From: Chitinophaga chungangae
GTDB taxonomy: Bacteria > Bacteroidota > Bacteroidia > Chitinophagales > Chitinophagaceae
DNA: 64,000 nucleotides
NCBI RefSeq assembly: GCF_017742215.1
Contig: NZ_JAGHKP010000004.1
Location: forward strand, 806,001-870,000
Direction of reading: 5' to 3'
The position numbers and the translations under genes are program-made. Shown here in pieces: positions 8,342-16,019 of this stretch. The stretch's first letter is position 1. Each line of letters opens with the position of its first letter. The notes beneath the pieces were generated by a model. That model had not been told where the DNA came from. It saw nothing but the letters and a program-made list of their open reading frames with translations, and made no database searches.

Positions 8342-9001
8342 TTACAATGTTTTCACCATGATGTTTTTGGAAACCTGCTCGCTGATGGTGAAAGCGGGCT
8401 GGTTGCGTATCTTGATCTCTACCGAATTATCGAACTCGTACCGTTCTATCACATCTATCTGCGTGCCCAGCCTGATGCCTTTTGCGTTGAGGAATTCCAG
8501 CAGGGCCGAGCTCTGATCGGCCACTCCGGCCACTTCCAGTCGTCGGGCGGTGGCTTTGTCGAGCGATATGAGCTGTTTGGTTTTGCTGAATTTTCCCTGC
8601 GCGTCGGGGATGGGGTCGCCATGCGGGTCGGTAGTGGGGTTGCCGAGAAATTCGCTGAGGCGGTTGATGAGTTTTTCACTGCGCACATGCTCCAGCTCCT
8701 CCGCGATCTCATGTACCTCGTTCCAGCTGAACGATAATTTCTCTACCAGGAAACATTCCCAAAGCCGGTGCCTGCGCACGATCTGCAGGGCAATGCGTTT
8801 GCCTTCGGCGGTAAGACTGATGCCCTGGTATTTTTCATAATCGATCAGTTTTTTTTCCTTCAGCTTCTTCGCCATGTCCGTCACCGAAGCCGGCTTCGTG
8901 TCCAGCTCGTAAGCGATGGCGTTGGTGCTCACCACCGCCTGCCCGTCCTGCAGCTTGTAAATGCTCTTGATATAATTCTCTTCCGCTACCGTCAAATTCA
9001 T
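8342..9001 (-). CDS. mntR: DtxR/MntR-family metal-dependent repressor
   Basis: 219 aa. An N-terminal winged helix (about 1-62: SIYKLQDGQAVVSTNAIAYELDTKPASVTDMAKKLKEKKLIDY) is followed by a dimerisation/metal domain with RRHRLWECFLVEKL, the helix HEIAEELEHVRSEKLI and GNPTTDPHGDPIP, all typical metal-ligand regions of DtxR/MntR/IdeR. A FeoA/SH3-like C-terminal domain covers about 140-219. It is the first gene of an operon with the Nramp transporter, 8 bases apart. Its own promoter carries a perfect inverted repeat over the -7 box, so metal-dependent autoregulation is likely. Mn versus Fe specificity cannot be read from the sequence. Confidence 0.92.
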   Translation of the reverse strand: MNLTVAEENYIKSIYKLQDGQAVVSTNAIAYELDTKPASVTDMAKKLKEKKLIDYEKYQGISLTAEGKRIALQIVRRHRLWECFLVEKLSFSWNEVHEIAEELEHVRSEKLINRLSEFLGNPTTDPHGDPIPDAQGKFSKTKQLISLDKATARRLEVAGVADQSSALLEFLNAKGIRLGTQIDVIERYEFDNSVEIKIRNQPAFTISEQVSKNIMVKTL

Positions 9002-9016
9002 AGTCTCTAAAATATA

Positions 9017-9034
9017 ATTTAGACAAATCTAAAT
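9017..9034. promoter_or_regulatory. Palindromic operator at the mntR promoter
   Basis: ATTTAGA-CAAA-TCTAAAT, a perfect 7-bp inverted repeat with a 4-bp spacer, 16 bases upstream of the mntR start codon. It covers the -7 box on the minus strand. Position, symmetry and the TTTAG half-site fit a DtxR/MntR operator; binding is inferred. Confidence 0.7.
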
Positions 9035-9055
9035 AATATTTTCCGGAAATTGAAA
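9024..9055 (-). promoter_or_regulatory. mntR-mntH promoter
   Basis: On the minus strand TAGATTTG (9031-9024) is an exact TAnnTTTG -7 box. A weak TTTC (9055-9052) lies 20 bases upstream in the -33 position. Confidence 0.55.
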
Positions 9056-9109
9056 TAACTGTGAGATATATGAAATAATAATTACCTTTTCGCTCAATTA
9101 CAACAAGAT

Positions 9110-10021
9110 ATGAGCAGAATCCTACTCCTGGCACTGATCGTTTTTATGACGGCTTGTAAATCAAAGCCTAAACCGGCAACTGGCGATGAAGAGCAGGCAT
9201 TGACCTATCCCGATTTCCGCCGGCTTTTCCCCGAAGCGGCTTTGACCTTCCGCTGGGACGCGGATTCCCTCGGCATCCGGCAGCCGGACAGCATCGCGCT
9301 GAAAGCCAGGGTGGTAAAACAATTTCTCCCCGATACGCTCGCCAAAGGCGTGTTCGCCGCTGCGGAAAAACCGAAGTTTTTCGCACTGGGCCTCATTCAG
9401 CCTCCCAACCGGCAGTTCGACATCCTGGTGGTGGAAGGCAGCGCAAGATCGGGCGCGGCCGCGTGGCTGGTGATGTTCAATAAAAACGGCGAATTTCTCG
9501 GCCGCCATCTCGTAGCGCGGAACACAAAGGGCAAACGCATGGGTTTCAGCGTCGATAAAAGGCTTGCCATCAAAGTAACTACGGAAACCGCTTCCAAAAG
9601 CATCCGGGAAGACGTGTACGCCGCGGAGGAAGACGGCAACCTGGCGCTCATTCTCACCAATTCCACCGAACCGGTGGGCGGGCTGTACAACCCGATCGAT
9701 ACGCTGCCGCGCAAACACAAATTTTCCGGTAATTATATGTCCGGCGAAAACATCGTGTCTGTCCGCGACGGCGAAACGGCTAAAGAATTTCTTTTCTTCA
9801 TACATTTCTCCCGCGACAAAGGCGAATGCATCGGGGAGCTGGACGGTACCGGCCGTTTCACTTCCGCTACCACCGGCCAGTTCCGTGATAAACAATCCTC
9901 CTGCATTCTCGATTTCAAATTCAGCAGCGGCCGCGTGACCATCCGCGAAACGGGCTGCGGCGCGTACCGCGGCATCAGATGTATGTTCGAGGGAACGTTC
10001 GTCAGGAAAAAAAGTAAATAA
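9110..10021 (+). CDS. Predicted lipoprotein of unknown function
   Basis: 303 aa. A short signal MSRILLLALIVFMTAC ends in a lipobox with Cys16, so the mature protein should be a lipoprotein of the cell envelope. The rest is soluble, with no domain I recognise. Four cysteines in the last 80 residues (KGECIGELD, SSCILDFKF, ETGCGAYRGIRC) could form disulfides in the periplasm. It is divergent from mntR and 102 bases before the VOC gene; nothing links it functionally to either. Coding quality is good, with codon use like its neighbours. Confidence 0.75.
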   Translation: MSRILLLALIVFMTACKSKPKPATGDEEQALTYPDFRRLFPEAALTFRWDADSLGIRQPDSIALKARVVKQFLPDTLAKGVFAAAEKPKFFALGLIQPPNRQFDILVVEGSARSGAAAWLVMFNKNGEFLGRHLVARNTKGKRMGFSVDKRLAIKVTTETASKSIREDVYAAEEDGNLALILTNSTEPVGGLYNPIDTLPRKHKFSGNYMSGENIVSVRDGETAKEFLFFIHFSRDKGECIGELDGTGRFTSATTGQFRDKQSSCILDFKFSSGRVTIRETGCGAYRGIRCMFEGTFVRKKSK

Positions 10022-10038
10022 CGCCGATGCGGCCGATA

Positions 10039-10130
10039 GTTCCATCGGCCCCTTAAAAAGAAAAAATAAACCGATGACACCGTAAGGTTCCATCGGGCCC
10101 CTTAAAAGGAAAAAAATGAACCGATGACAC
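10039..10130. repeat. Imperfect tandem duplication of the VOC leader and start region
   Basis: Two near-identical copies of about 42 and 44 bases (10039-10080 and 10087-10130) with a 48-base period. Each begins GTTCCATCGG, has an A-rich middle and ends AACCGATGACAC. The second copy contains the VOC start codon (10124). In the first copy the corresponding ATG (10074) reads M-T-P-stop. Confidence 0.85.
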
Positions 10131-10513
10131 GTGTTACAGGCATCGGCGGGATCTTTTTCCAATGCGAAGATCCCGCTGCGATGAACGAATGGTACGGCAA
10201 ACATCTCGGGCTGCCGGTGACCCAATGGGGCGCTTCCTTCGGGTGGCGCGACGAGCACGATCCTGAAAAAAAGGGAATGACGCAATGGAGCGCGATGAAA
10301 AAAGACACGGATTATTTCAGTCCGAGCAAAAAGCCGTTCATGATCAATTACCGCGTGGAAAATCTCGCGGAGCTGATCGAAACGCTGAAAGCGGAAGGCG
10401 TGCAGGTGGTGGGGGAGATACAGGAGTTCGAATACGGCAAGTTCGGCTGGATATTGGACCCCGAAGGCAACAAGATCGAATTGTGGGAGCCGCCCGCGGA
10501 AGAAAAATTATAA
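10124..10513 (+). CDS. VOC (glyoxalase/bleomycin-resistance) superfamily protein
   Basis: 129 aa, two beta-alpha-beta-beta-beta modules. The first starts ITGIGG-like with VTGIGGIFFQCEDPAAMNEWYGKHLGLPV and the second has INYRVENLAELIETLKAEGVQV and WILDPEGNKIELWEP, where the final Glu (IELWEP) is the usual metal ligand. Members isomerise, cleave or bind small molecules; the substrate is not predictable. The start lies in the second copy of a leader duplication. The 3' end overlaps the convergent aat gene by 6 bases. Confidence 0.88.
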   Translation: MTRVTGIGGIFFQCEDPAAMNEWYGKHLGLPVTQWGASFGWRDEHDPEKKGMTQWSAMKKDTDYFSPSKKPFMINYRVENLAELIETLKAEGVQVVGEIQEFEYGKFGWILDPEGNKIELWEPPAEEKL

Positions 10514-11155
10514 AGCGTAACGCTGCACGATGTCCACAAAACTCACGCGGCTGATGAACCTCGCCCCCAACGAGGCCAGGTGATGCGTATGCACCTGGCA
10601 GTCTATCACCTCCAGCCCGCTGGCATGTTCCTGCACAAAAGTGATGAACGCCGCTTTGGAAGCGTTGCTGGTTTTGGAGAACATGCTCTCCCCGAAAAAA
10701 CATTTCCCGATCTTCACGCCGTACAACCCGCCTGCCAGCTGACCGTTTTCCCAGCATTCTACAGACAGGGCGTAGCCGGCGTCGTGTAGCCGTGTGTAAG
10801 CTTCTATCATATCGCGGGTGATCCAGGTACCGTTCTGCCCGTCGCGTTCGATGCTGCGGCAATTGCTGATCACTTCAGGGAAAGCCTGGTTGTACGTGAT
10901 ATGGAATTGCCCTTTTTTCAGCACCTGTTTCATGCTGTGGGATACTTTCAGTTCCGAAGGAAAAAGCACGAACCGCGGGTCGGGCGCCCACCAGAGAATG
11001 GGTTTGCGGTTGTACCAGGGGAAAATGCCGGAGCGGTATGCCAGCAGCAGCCGTTCCATGCTAAGGTCGCCCCCCGCGGCCAGCAGCCCGTCCGGCTCGG
11101 CCAGCGACAGCGGTGGAAATACCAGTTCGTTGTCGGGAAGGTAAAAAAGGGGCAT
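10508..11155 (-). CDS. aat: Leucyl/phenylalanyl-tRNA--protein transferase
   Basis: 215 aa, the usual length. It transfers Leu or Phe from tRNA to N-terminal Arg or Lys, making an N-degron for ClpS/ClpAP. Hallmarks: FPPLSLAEPDGLLAAGGDLS near the N-terminus, YRSGIFPWY, ILWWAPDPR, WITRDMIEAY, GGLYGVKIGKCFFGESMFS and DCQVHTHHLASLGA. The ATG at 11153-11155 lies one base beyond the end of clpS, so both sit on one transcript and act in one pathway. Confidence 0.97.
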   Translation of the reverse strand: MPLFYLPDNELVFPPLSLAEPDGLLAAGGDLSMERLLLAYRSGIFPWYNRKPILWWAPDPRFVLFPSELKVSHSMKQVLKKGQFHITYNQAFPEVISNCRSIERDGQNGTWITRDMIEAYTRLHDAGYALSVECWENGQLAGGLYGVKIGKCFFGESMFSKTSNASKAAFITFVQEHASGLEVIDCQVHTHHLASLGARFISRVSFVDIVQRYAL

Positions 11156-11156
11156 T

Positions 11157-11462
11157 TTATGGTACGACGGTTTCTTCGAGGGTGGCGCTGATGCCCCTGT
11201 CCAGCAGGGCTTCGCACATCGGTTTCAGGTCGTCGAAAGCGCCTTTTTTAACGGCGTATTTGCCGTTGTGATGGATGATGAGGGCGCATTGTTCCGCTTG
11301 TTCGGCCGTATGGCCGCATACTTCGATCAACGACTGGATCACCCAGTCGAAAGTGTTGAAATCATCATTCCAGACTATGATGGAAAAGGGGAATTGTTCT
11401 GCTGTTTCCACCAGCGTTTCCACCTCTTCCTGGACGGATACGCCTGTTCCCGTATAAATCAT
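11157..11462 (-). CDS. clpS: ATP-dependent Clp protease adaptor ClpS
   Basis: 101 aa. It recognises N-degron residues and hands substrates to ClpA/ClpC-ClpP. Visible: FSIIVWNDDFNTFDWVIQSLIEVCGH (the N-degron pocket with NDD, and the Trp/Val of the hydrophobic pocket), EQAEQCALIIHHNGKYAVKKG, and a helix RGISATLEE. The N-terminal 25 residues are a flexible extension. Adjacent to aat (1 base apart), which creates the degrons ClpS reads. A TAACTTTG -7 box lies 20 bases upstream of the ATG. Confidence 0.95.
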   Translation of the reverse strand: MIYTGTGVSVQEEVETLVETAEQFPFSIIVWNDDFNTFDWVIQSLIEVCGHTAEQAEQCALIIHHNGKYAVKKGAFDDLKPMCEALLDRGISATLEETVVP

Positions 11463-11482
11463 GATTACACTGACTATTTCCG

Positions 11483-11490
11483 CAAAGTTA
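11483..11490 (-). promoter_or_regulatory. -7 promoter element of clpS-aat
   Basis: TAACTTTG on the minus strand (TAnnTTTG consensus) just upstream of clpS. No convincing -33 element was seen. Confidence 0.4.
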
Positions 11491-11585
11491 CATTTTTTTA
11501 AGGATGCCGCCCGTTTTGCGGGAATGGTCGTAAATTAACGGTTATGAACCCGGTTGTTCATGAGACAAAAGATAAATATAAGTAG

Positions 11586-13751
11586 ATGAAAGGTTTGGAT
11601 TTATTTATGCATTTCAGCCTGCCGCTGAAGGACCCGATCCCCATTTTTTCGCTGGTGCTGTTCATCATCCTGCTTGCGCCGATCGTGCTGCGGAAGTTCA
11701 GGATACCCAGCATTATCGGGCTGATATTGGCGGGCATGGCCATCGGCGACCATGGGTTCAAGATCATTGAAAAAGGCAGCATCAATCTCTTTGGCAACGC
11801 GGGATTGCTGTACATCATGTTCCTGGCCGGCCTCGAGCTGGACATGACGGAATTCCGCAAGAACCGCCACCGCAGCCTGGTTTTCGGCGCGTTCACATTT
11901 TGTATCCCGCTGGTGCTCGGGTATTTGCTCTGCACCTACCTTTTGCATTTCAACCTGATGGCCTCGCTGCTGGTGTCGAGCATGTTCGCCACGCATACGC
12001 TGGTGGCTTATCCGCTTGCCAGCAGGCTTGGCATATCCAAAGTGGAGGCCGTTACCGTGGCCGTGGGCGGCACCATCATCACCGATACGGCCGTGCTGCT
12101 TATCCTTGCGGTGATCACCGGGGCTGAAGCAGGCAATCTCAATGCGGCTTTCTGGCTGCAGCTCGGCATTTCCCTCGCCGTGTTCGCGTTCGTGGTGTTG
12201 TGGGGATTTCCGTTCGTGGGCCGCTGGTTCTTCAAAAAGATCAAAGACGATAAAACCACGCATTTCATTTTTGTGATGGCGCTGGTGTTCCTCGCTGCAT
12301 TCCTGGCCGAACTGGCCGGGGTGGAAGGCATTATCGGCGCGTTCCTCGCGGGACTGGCGCTCAACCAGCTGATACCGCACACCTCGCCGCTGATGAGCCG
12401 CGTGGAATTTGTCGGCAACGCCATCTTTATCCCGTTCTTCCTGATCTCCGTGGGCATGATCGTAGACCTGAAAGTGTTGCTGAAAGGGCCGGAAGCGCTC
12501 ATCATCGCCGGGTCGCTCACCGCCATGGCGCTGGCCAGCAAATGGCTCGCGGCGTTTTTTACGCAGCTTTCCTTCGGTTACACCGCCACGGAGCGTAACG
12601 TGATATTCGGCCTCAGCAGCTCGCATGCCGCCGCTACCATCGCGGTGATACTGATCGGTTATAAAATGGGCATCATCGACGAACATGTGCTGAACGGCAC
12701 GGTGGTACTGATATTGATCACCTGCATGGTAGGTTCTTTTGTTACCGAAAGCGCCGGCCGAAAACTGGCGATACGCGAAGCGGAGAAAAAACCGGAAATG
12801 GCGGGCGGGCCTGAACGATTCCTCATTCCCGTTGCGCACCCGGAAAAAATGGAACCGCTGATCGACTTTGCATTGATGGTGAAAGCCCCGGGCAACGGCC
12901 CGCCTGTTTACCCCATGGTAGTGGTGCAGGACGATGAGGAAGCGCGCGAAAAGATCTACGCCGCCAATAAAATGATGGAAAAAGCAGTGATGCACGCCGC
13001 CGCGTCGGAAAACAAAGTGCAGATCGTGACGCGTGTAGACCTCAACGTTACCGACGGCATTTCCCGCGCGGTGAAAGAATTGCTGATATCAGACGTGATC
13101 CTGGGCTGGAGCGACAAAACCAGCGCCACCGAACGCCTGATCGGCTCGTTTTTCGGAAGCACTACAGACAATGTGCTGCAAAGCGTTTGGGAAACGGTGT
13201 ACGTCTGCGATTTCGGTCACCCGTTAAGCACCACCAAAAAACTCGTGCTCATTCTGCCGCGCAACACGGAATACGAATTGGGTTTCGAACATTATATGCA
13301 GAAAATCGTGCTGCTTGCAAAACAGGCAGGGGCGCGGATCGTGGCGTACGGCGGCAAGCAGACGCAGCAAGGCGTGCAGCGTTTTATCGCGGAAAATAAG
13401 ATCAGCGTGGAGCTTACGTACAAAAATCTCGAAAACCCGGAAGACTTCCTCGTACTGGCGCGCGACATTTCGAGAGACGACCTGGTGGTGGCGGTTTCAG
13501 CGCGTAAAGGCACGCTTTCTTACCAGGCTTACCTCGAAGGAGTGCCGCAGCGGCTGCGGCGTCATTTTAAAGACAACAACCTCATCCTCGTATATCCCGA
13601 ACAACGCACCGCCGAAAACAGCGAACCGGGCATCCAGGACGGCGACATCACGCTGATGCCCATCCAGGAACAATTGCGGAACATCAACAAGATCCGGAAA
13701 GCGGTGACGAAGATTTTTAAAGGGCCGCAAAAGGAAAACGGGGAAGAATAA
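11586..13751 (+). CDS. CPA2-family cation:proton antiporter with C-terminal Usp-like region
   Basis: 721 aa inner-membrane protein. About 12 helices (residues 20-400) show the CPA2/Kef pattern: RIPSIIGLILAGMAIG, LLYIMFLAGLELD, MFATHTLVAYPLASRLGI, GGTIITDTAVLLIL with the conserved Asp, GIIGAFLAGLALNQLIP, and FFLISVGMIVD. Residues about 420-700 form two weak UspA-like alpha/beta repeats (FLIPVAHPEKMEPLIDFALM and LVLILPRNTEYELGFEHYMQKIVLLAKQ) instead of a TrkA-N domain, which suggests nucleotide control unlike KefB/C. The ion (Na+ or K+) cannot be told. It is monocistronic, closed by the terminator at 13772. Confidence 0.9.
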   Translation: MKGLDLFMHFSLPLKDPIPIFSLVLFIILLAPIVLRKFRIPSIIGLILAGMAIGDHGFKIIEKGSINLFGNAGLLYIMFLAGLELDMTEFRKNRHRSLVFGAFTFCIPLVLGYLLCTYLLHFNLMASLLVSSMFATHTLVAYPLASRLGISKVEAVTVAVGGTIITDTAVLLILAVITGAEAGNLNAAFWLQLGISLAVFAFVVLWGFPFVGRWFFKKIKDDKTTHFIFVMALVFLAAFLAELAGVEGIIGAFLAGLALNQLIPHTSPLMSRVEFVGNAIFIPFFLISVGMIVDLKVLLKGPEALIIAGSLTAMALASKWLAAFFTQLSFGYTATERNVIFGLSSSHAAATIAVILIGYKMGIIDEHVLNGTVVLILITCMVGSFVTESAGRKLAIREAEKKPEMAGGPERFLIPVAHPEKMEPLIDFALMVKAPGNGPPVYPMVVVQDDEEAREKIYAANKMMEKAVMHAAASENKVQIVTRVDLNVTDGISRAVKELLISDVILGWSDKTSATERLIGSFFGSTTDNVLQSVWETVYVCDFGHPLSTTKKLVLILPRNTEYELGFEHYMQKIVLLAKQAGARIVAYGGKQTQQGVQRFIAENKISVELTYKNLENPEDFLVLARDISRDDLVVAVSARKGTLSYQAYLEGVPQRLRRHFKDNNLILVYPEQRTAENSEPGIQDGDITLMPIQEQLRNINKIRKAVTKIFKGPQKENGEE

Positions 13752-13771
13752 TTACTCTTTTATCCTGAAAT

Positions 13772-13810
13772 AAAAACGGTTGCGCCAGTGATGATGCAAC
13801 CGTTTTTTTT
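13772..13810 (+). terminator. Rho-independent terminator of the antiporter gene
   Basis: Perfect 12-bp stem AAAAACGGTTGC / GCAACCGTTTTT (13772-13783 and 13796-13807) with a run of eight T to 13810, 20 bases after the stop codon. Confidence 0.9.
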
Positions 13811-13825
13811 ATGCTTCAGGCAAAT

Positions 13826-13858
13826 AAAAAAGAGGTATCTGTAAGGACACCTCTTTTT
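13826..13858 (-). terminator. Terminator of the first tRNA-Val gene
   Basis: Stem AAAAAGAGGT / ACCTCTTTTT (arms around 13827-13836 and 13849-13858), T-rich on both strands, just after the 3' end of the minus-strand tRNA. Confidence 0.75.
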
Positions 13859-13864
13859 ATACTG

Positions 13865-13939
13865 TGGGAGCTGGCGGATTCGAACCGTCGACCCTCTGCT
13901 TGTAAGGCAGATGCTCTGAACCAGCTGAGCTAAGCTCCC
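13865..13939 (-). tRNA. tRNA-Val (anticodon UAC)
   Basis: 75-nt cloverleaf on the minus strand: acceptor GGGAGCU/AGCUCCC with discriminator A, D-arm GCUC...GAGC, anticodon stem UCUGC/GCAGA with loop CUUACAA (anticodon UAC, reads GUA/GUG), and T-arm with UUCGAAU. The CCA end is not encoded. It has its own promoter at 13960-13989. Identical over all 75 bases to the gene at 14434-14508. Confidence 0.97.
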
Positions 13940-13959
13940 GTTAACGCTGTAAGAGGGTG

Positions 13960-13989
13960 CAAATATATAGACAAAAATTTCAAAATCAA
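13960..13989 (-). promoter_or_regulatory. Promoter of the first tRNA-Val gene
   Basis: On the minus strand TTG (13989-13987), 19 bases, then TATATTTG (13967-13960): an exact -33/-7 Bacteroidota arrangement ending 20 bases before the tRNA 5' end. Confidence 0.7.
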
Positions 13990-14008
13990 CCAACCGGGAA
14001 AAATTTTT

Positions 14009-14325
14009 TCAGGGAGCGACGGCGGCGCGTTTCCGGAACTGCCATTCAACGCCCGTCATCAGTACACGGCCGGGCTGCGAGGGCATGAGGTAATTGGTGA
14101 TGTTGGCGAGATTGTCGATCGAAAAACGGAGGGTCATTCTTTTTTGCAGCAGCGATTTTTGAACGGAAACATACAGCCGGAAGATGTGCCGAGGCCCAGG
14201 GTTTGTGCTCGTAACCGATCTGCGCGTTGGCGGAATGGCGGCTGCGGCCGGGCGGGCCGGAATAGTCGCTGAACCGGCTTTTATCCCAAGGGTGAACACC
14301 TTGTTGATAGTGATACGATATAAAG
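14009..14325 (-). pseudogene. Decayed C-terminal remnant of a TonB-dependent outer-membrane receptor
   Basis: On the minus strand the last 50 residues before the stop at 14009 read like the final strands of a TonB-dependent receptor: RLYVSVQKSLLQ, RFSIDNLANITNYL, PGRVLMTGVEWQF. Upstream homology moves to another frame (HPWDKSRFSDYSGPP, SRHSANAQIGYEHK) and further up possibly back again (ITINKVFTLGIK), so at least one and probably two frameshifts are present. Beyond about 14325 the DNA is AT-rich and non-coding. No start or other barrel part remains. It lies between two identical tRNA-Val genes. Confidence 0.7.
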
Positions 14326-14390
14326 ACTATTATAAAAAATTATAACGTATTGGGCAAAGAAATGAAGAAGGCAGGAAGGAGGAAGAAACA

Positions 14391-14428
14391 AAAAGGCCGT
14401 TCCGGCAAACCTGCTGAAACGGCCTTTT
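14391..14428 (-). terminator. Terminator of the second tRNA-Val gene
   Basis: Stem AAAAGGCCGTT / AACGGCCTTTT (14391-14401 and 14418-14428), placed 5 bases beyond the 3' end of the tRNA, T-run on the minus strand. Confidence 0.85.
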
Positions 14429-14433
14429 ATTCG

Positions 14434-14508
14434 TGGGAGCTGGCGGATTCGAACCGTCGACCCTCTGCTTGTAAGGCAGATGCTCTGAACCAGCTGAGCT
14501 AAGCTCCC
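14434..14508 (-). tRNA. tRNA-Val (anticodon UAC), second copy
   Basis: Same 75-nt sequence as the tRNA at 13865-13939, anticodon loop CUUACAA, CCA not encoded. The flanks of the two copies differ, and each has its own promoter and terminator, so both appear functional. Confidence 0.97.
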
Positions 14509-14542
14509 ATTGTGTTTGAACGCTTTTCGTTCGATGGGATTG

Positions 14543-14573
14543 CAAAGGTAAAAACTATTTTTATTCTGCCAAA
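14543..14573 (-). promoter_or_regulatory. Promoter of the second tRNA-Val gene
   Basis: On the minus strand TTTG (14573-14570), exactly 19 bases, then TACCTTTG (14550-14543). This is a full match to the Bacteroidota consensus TTTG-N19-TAnnTTTG, 34 bases before the tRNA 5' end. Confidence 0.8.
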
Positions 14574-14627
14574 TTTTTTTTGAAAAACTTTCAGCCCCGT
14601 ATCTTTTTCTTCAGCTGAAATCCGCCA

Positions 14628-15905
14628 CTACCGCAGGTTCCATTCCACGATGCGGTTACCCCATTCTTCGCGGTAAGGCGTCATCACTTTGATGTAGTTA
14701 TCAGTATAACCTTCCATCATTCCTTCCTTGCTGTGTTTTTCAAACAGCACCCTCCGGGTTTGCCCCGTATGCTGTTCGGTGAAATACTGCAGCTTTTTAT
14801 GGCTCAGGTTCCGCAACGCCTTGTTCCTTTCGTGCCGCACCTGTACCGGCACCACCGGCTTGATGCCAAGGGCGTGGGTATTATCTCTTTCCGAATAAGT
14901 GAACACGTGCAGGTAAGACACGTCCAGCCCGTGCAGGAAGTCGTAGGTTTCGCGGAAATGCGCATCGCTTTCGGAAGGGAAACCGACGATCACGTCTACC
15001 CCGATGCTGCAATGCGGCATGAACTGTTTGATAAGCCCTACTTTTTCGGCGTACAGTTCGCGGCGGTAACGGCGGCGCATCAGGGCGAGCACCTCGTTGC
15101 TGCCGCTTTGGAGCGGGATGTGGAAATGCGGCATGAACCGTTTGCTGCCCGCCACAAATTCGATGATCTCGTTGCTGAGCAGGTTGGGCTCGATGCTGGA
15201 AATACGGTAACGTTCAATGCCTTCCACTTCGTCCAGCTGCTGCACCAGCTCAAAAAAGGTTTCTTCGCGTTTTTTGCCGCCTTCAAAACCTTTTCCGAAA
15301 TCGCCCAGGTTCACCCCGGTCAGCACGATCTCTTTCACGCCGCCGGCCGCCAGTTCGCGGGCGCTCGCCACTACGTTGGCCACGCTGTCGCTGCGGGAAA
15401 TGCCCCGGGCCATGGGAATGGTGCAGAAGGAACAATTGTAGTCGCAGCCGTCCTGCACTTTCAGGAAAGTACGGGTACGGTCGTTTACCGACCAGGAAGT
15501 ATGGAAAGTGTGAACGTCTTCTATGTCGCAGGAGCAGATCTTCGCGCTGTCGCCTTTGGCCAGCTCGCGGATATGATCGGCGATATTGAATTTTTCGGCG
15601 GCTCCCAGCACCAGGTCTACCCCCGGTATTTCGGCGATCTCCTTCGGTTTCAGCTGGGCGTAACACCCGGTGATCACCACCAGGCTTTCGGGCGCGCGGC
15701 GCTGGATGCGGCGCACCAGCTGCCGGCATTCCTTGTCCGCATTGTCCGTCACGGAGCAGGTATTGATCACGTACACGTCGGCCGTTTCGTCAAAATCTTT
15801 TTTGACGAACCCGTCTTTCTCGAGCATCCTGCTGATGGTGGAGGTCTCGGAAAAGTTCAGCTTACAGCCGAGCGTATGAAAAGCTACTGATTTTGCCGCT
15901 GTCAT
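14628..15905 (-). CDS. mtaB: tRNA (N6-threonylcarbamoyladenosine(37)-C2)-methylthiotransferase MtaB
   Basis: 425 aa radical-SAM methylthiotransferase that converts t6A37 to ms2t6A37 in tRNAs reading ANN codons. The N-terminal UPF0004 domain shows its three cluster cysteines in TLGCKLN, INTCSVT and ITGCYAQ. The radical SAM domain has the CxxxCxxC motif in GCDYNCSFCTIP, followed by GVKEIVLTGVNLGDFG, HIPLQSGSNEVL and GVDVIVGFPSE. The spacing and TGVNLGDFG favour MtaB over MiaB/RimO. The C-terminal TRAM-like part is present. A TACCTTTG -7 box lies 9 bases upstream of the ATG at 15903-15905, implying a very short leader. Confidence 0.95.
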   Translation of the reverse strand: MTAAKSVAFHTLGCKLNFSETSTISRMLEKDGFVKKDFDETADVYVINTCSVTDNADKECRQLVRRIQRRAPESLVVITGCYAQLKPKEIAEIPGVDLVLGAAEKFNIADHIRELAKGDSAKICSCDIEDVHTFHTSWSVNDRTRTFLKVQDGCDYNCSFCTIPMARGISRSDSVANVVASARELAAGGVKEIVLTGVNLGDFGKGFEGGKKREETFFELVQQLDEVEGIERYRISSIEPNLLSNEIIEFVAGSKRFMPHFHIPLQSGSNEVLALMRRRYRRELYAEKVGLIKQFMPHCSIGVDVIVGFPSESDAHFRETYDFLHGLDVSYLHVFTYSERDNTHALGIKPVVPVQVRHERNKALRNLSHKKLQYFTEQHTGQTRRVLFEKHSKEGMMEGYTDNYIKVMTPYREEWGNRIVEWNLR

Positions 15906-15913
15906 AAGGATGG

Positions 15914-15921
15914 CAAAGGTA
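15914..15921 (-). promoter_or_regulatory. -7 promoter element of mtaB
   Basis: TACCTTTG on the minus strand, 8 bases before the mtaB start codon, so transcription would begin at or very near the ATG. No clear -33 element. Confidence 0.35.
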
Positions 15922-16019
15922 CGACATTCAGGCGATTTCCGCCGCAGGTATGATATTTGTTCGTTATGTATGCCGGATTGTTGCGGCTGAGGCCATAATT
16001 CTGTATCTTTCCGGTTTTT

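Noticed and set aside
13760..13993. Small minus-strand open frame across the first tRNA
   Set aside because: It reads through the tRNA-Val itself; the tRNA cloverleaf is perfect, so this is not a protein gene. The same holds for 14330-14545 over the second tRNA.
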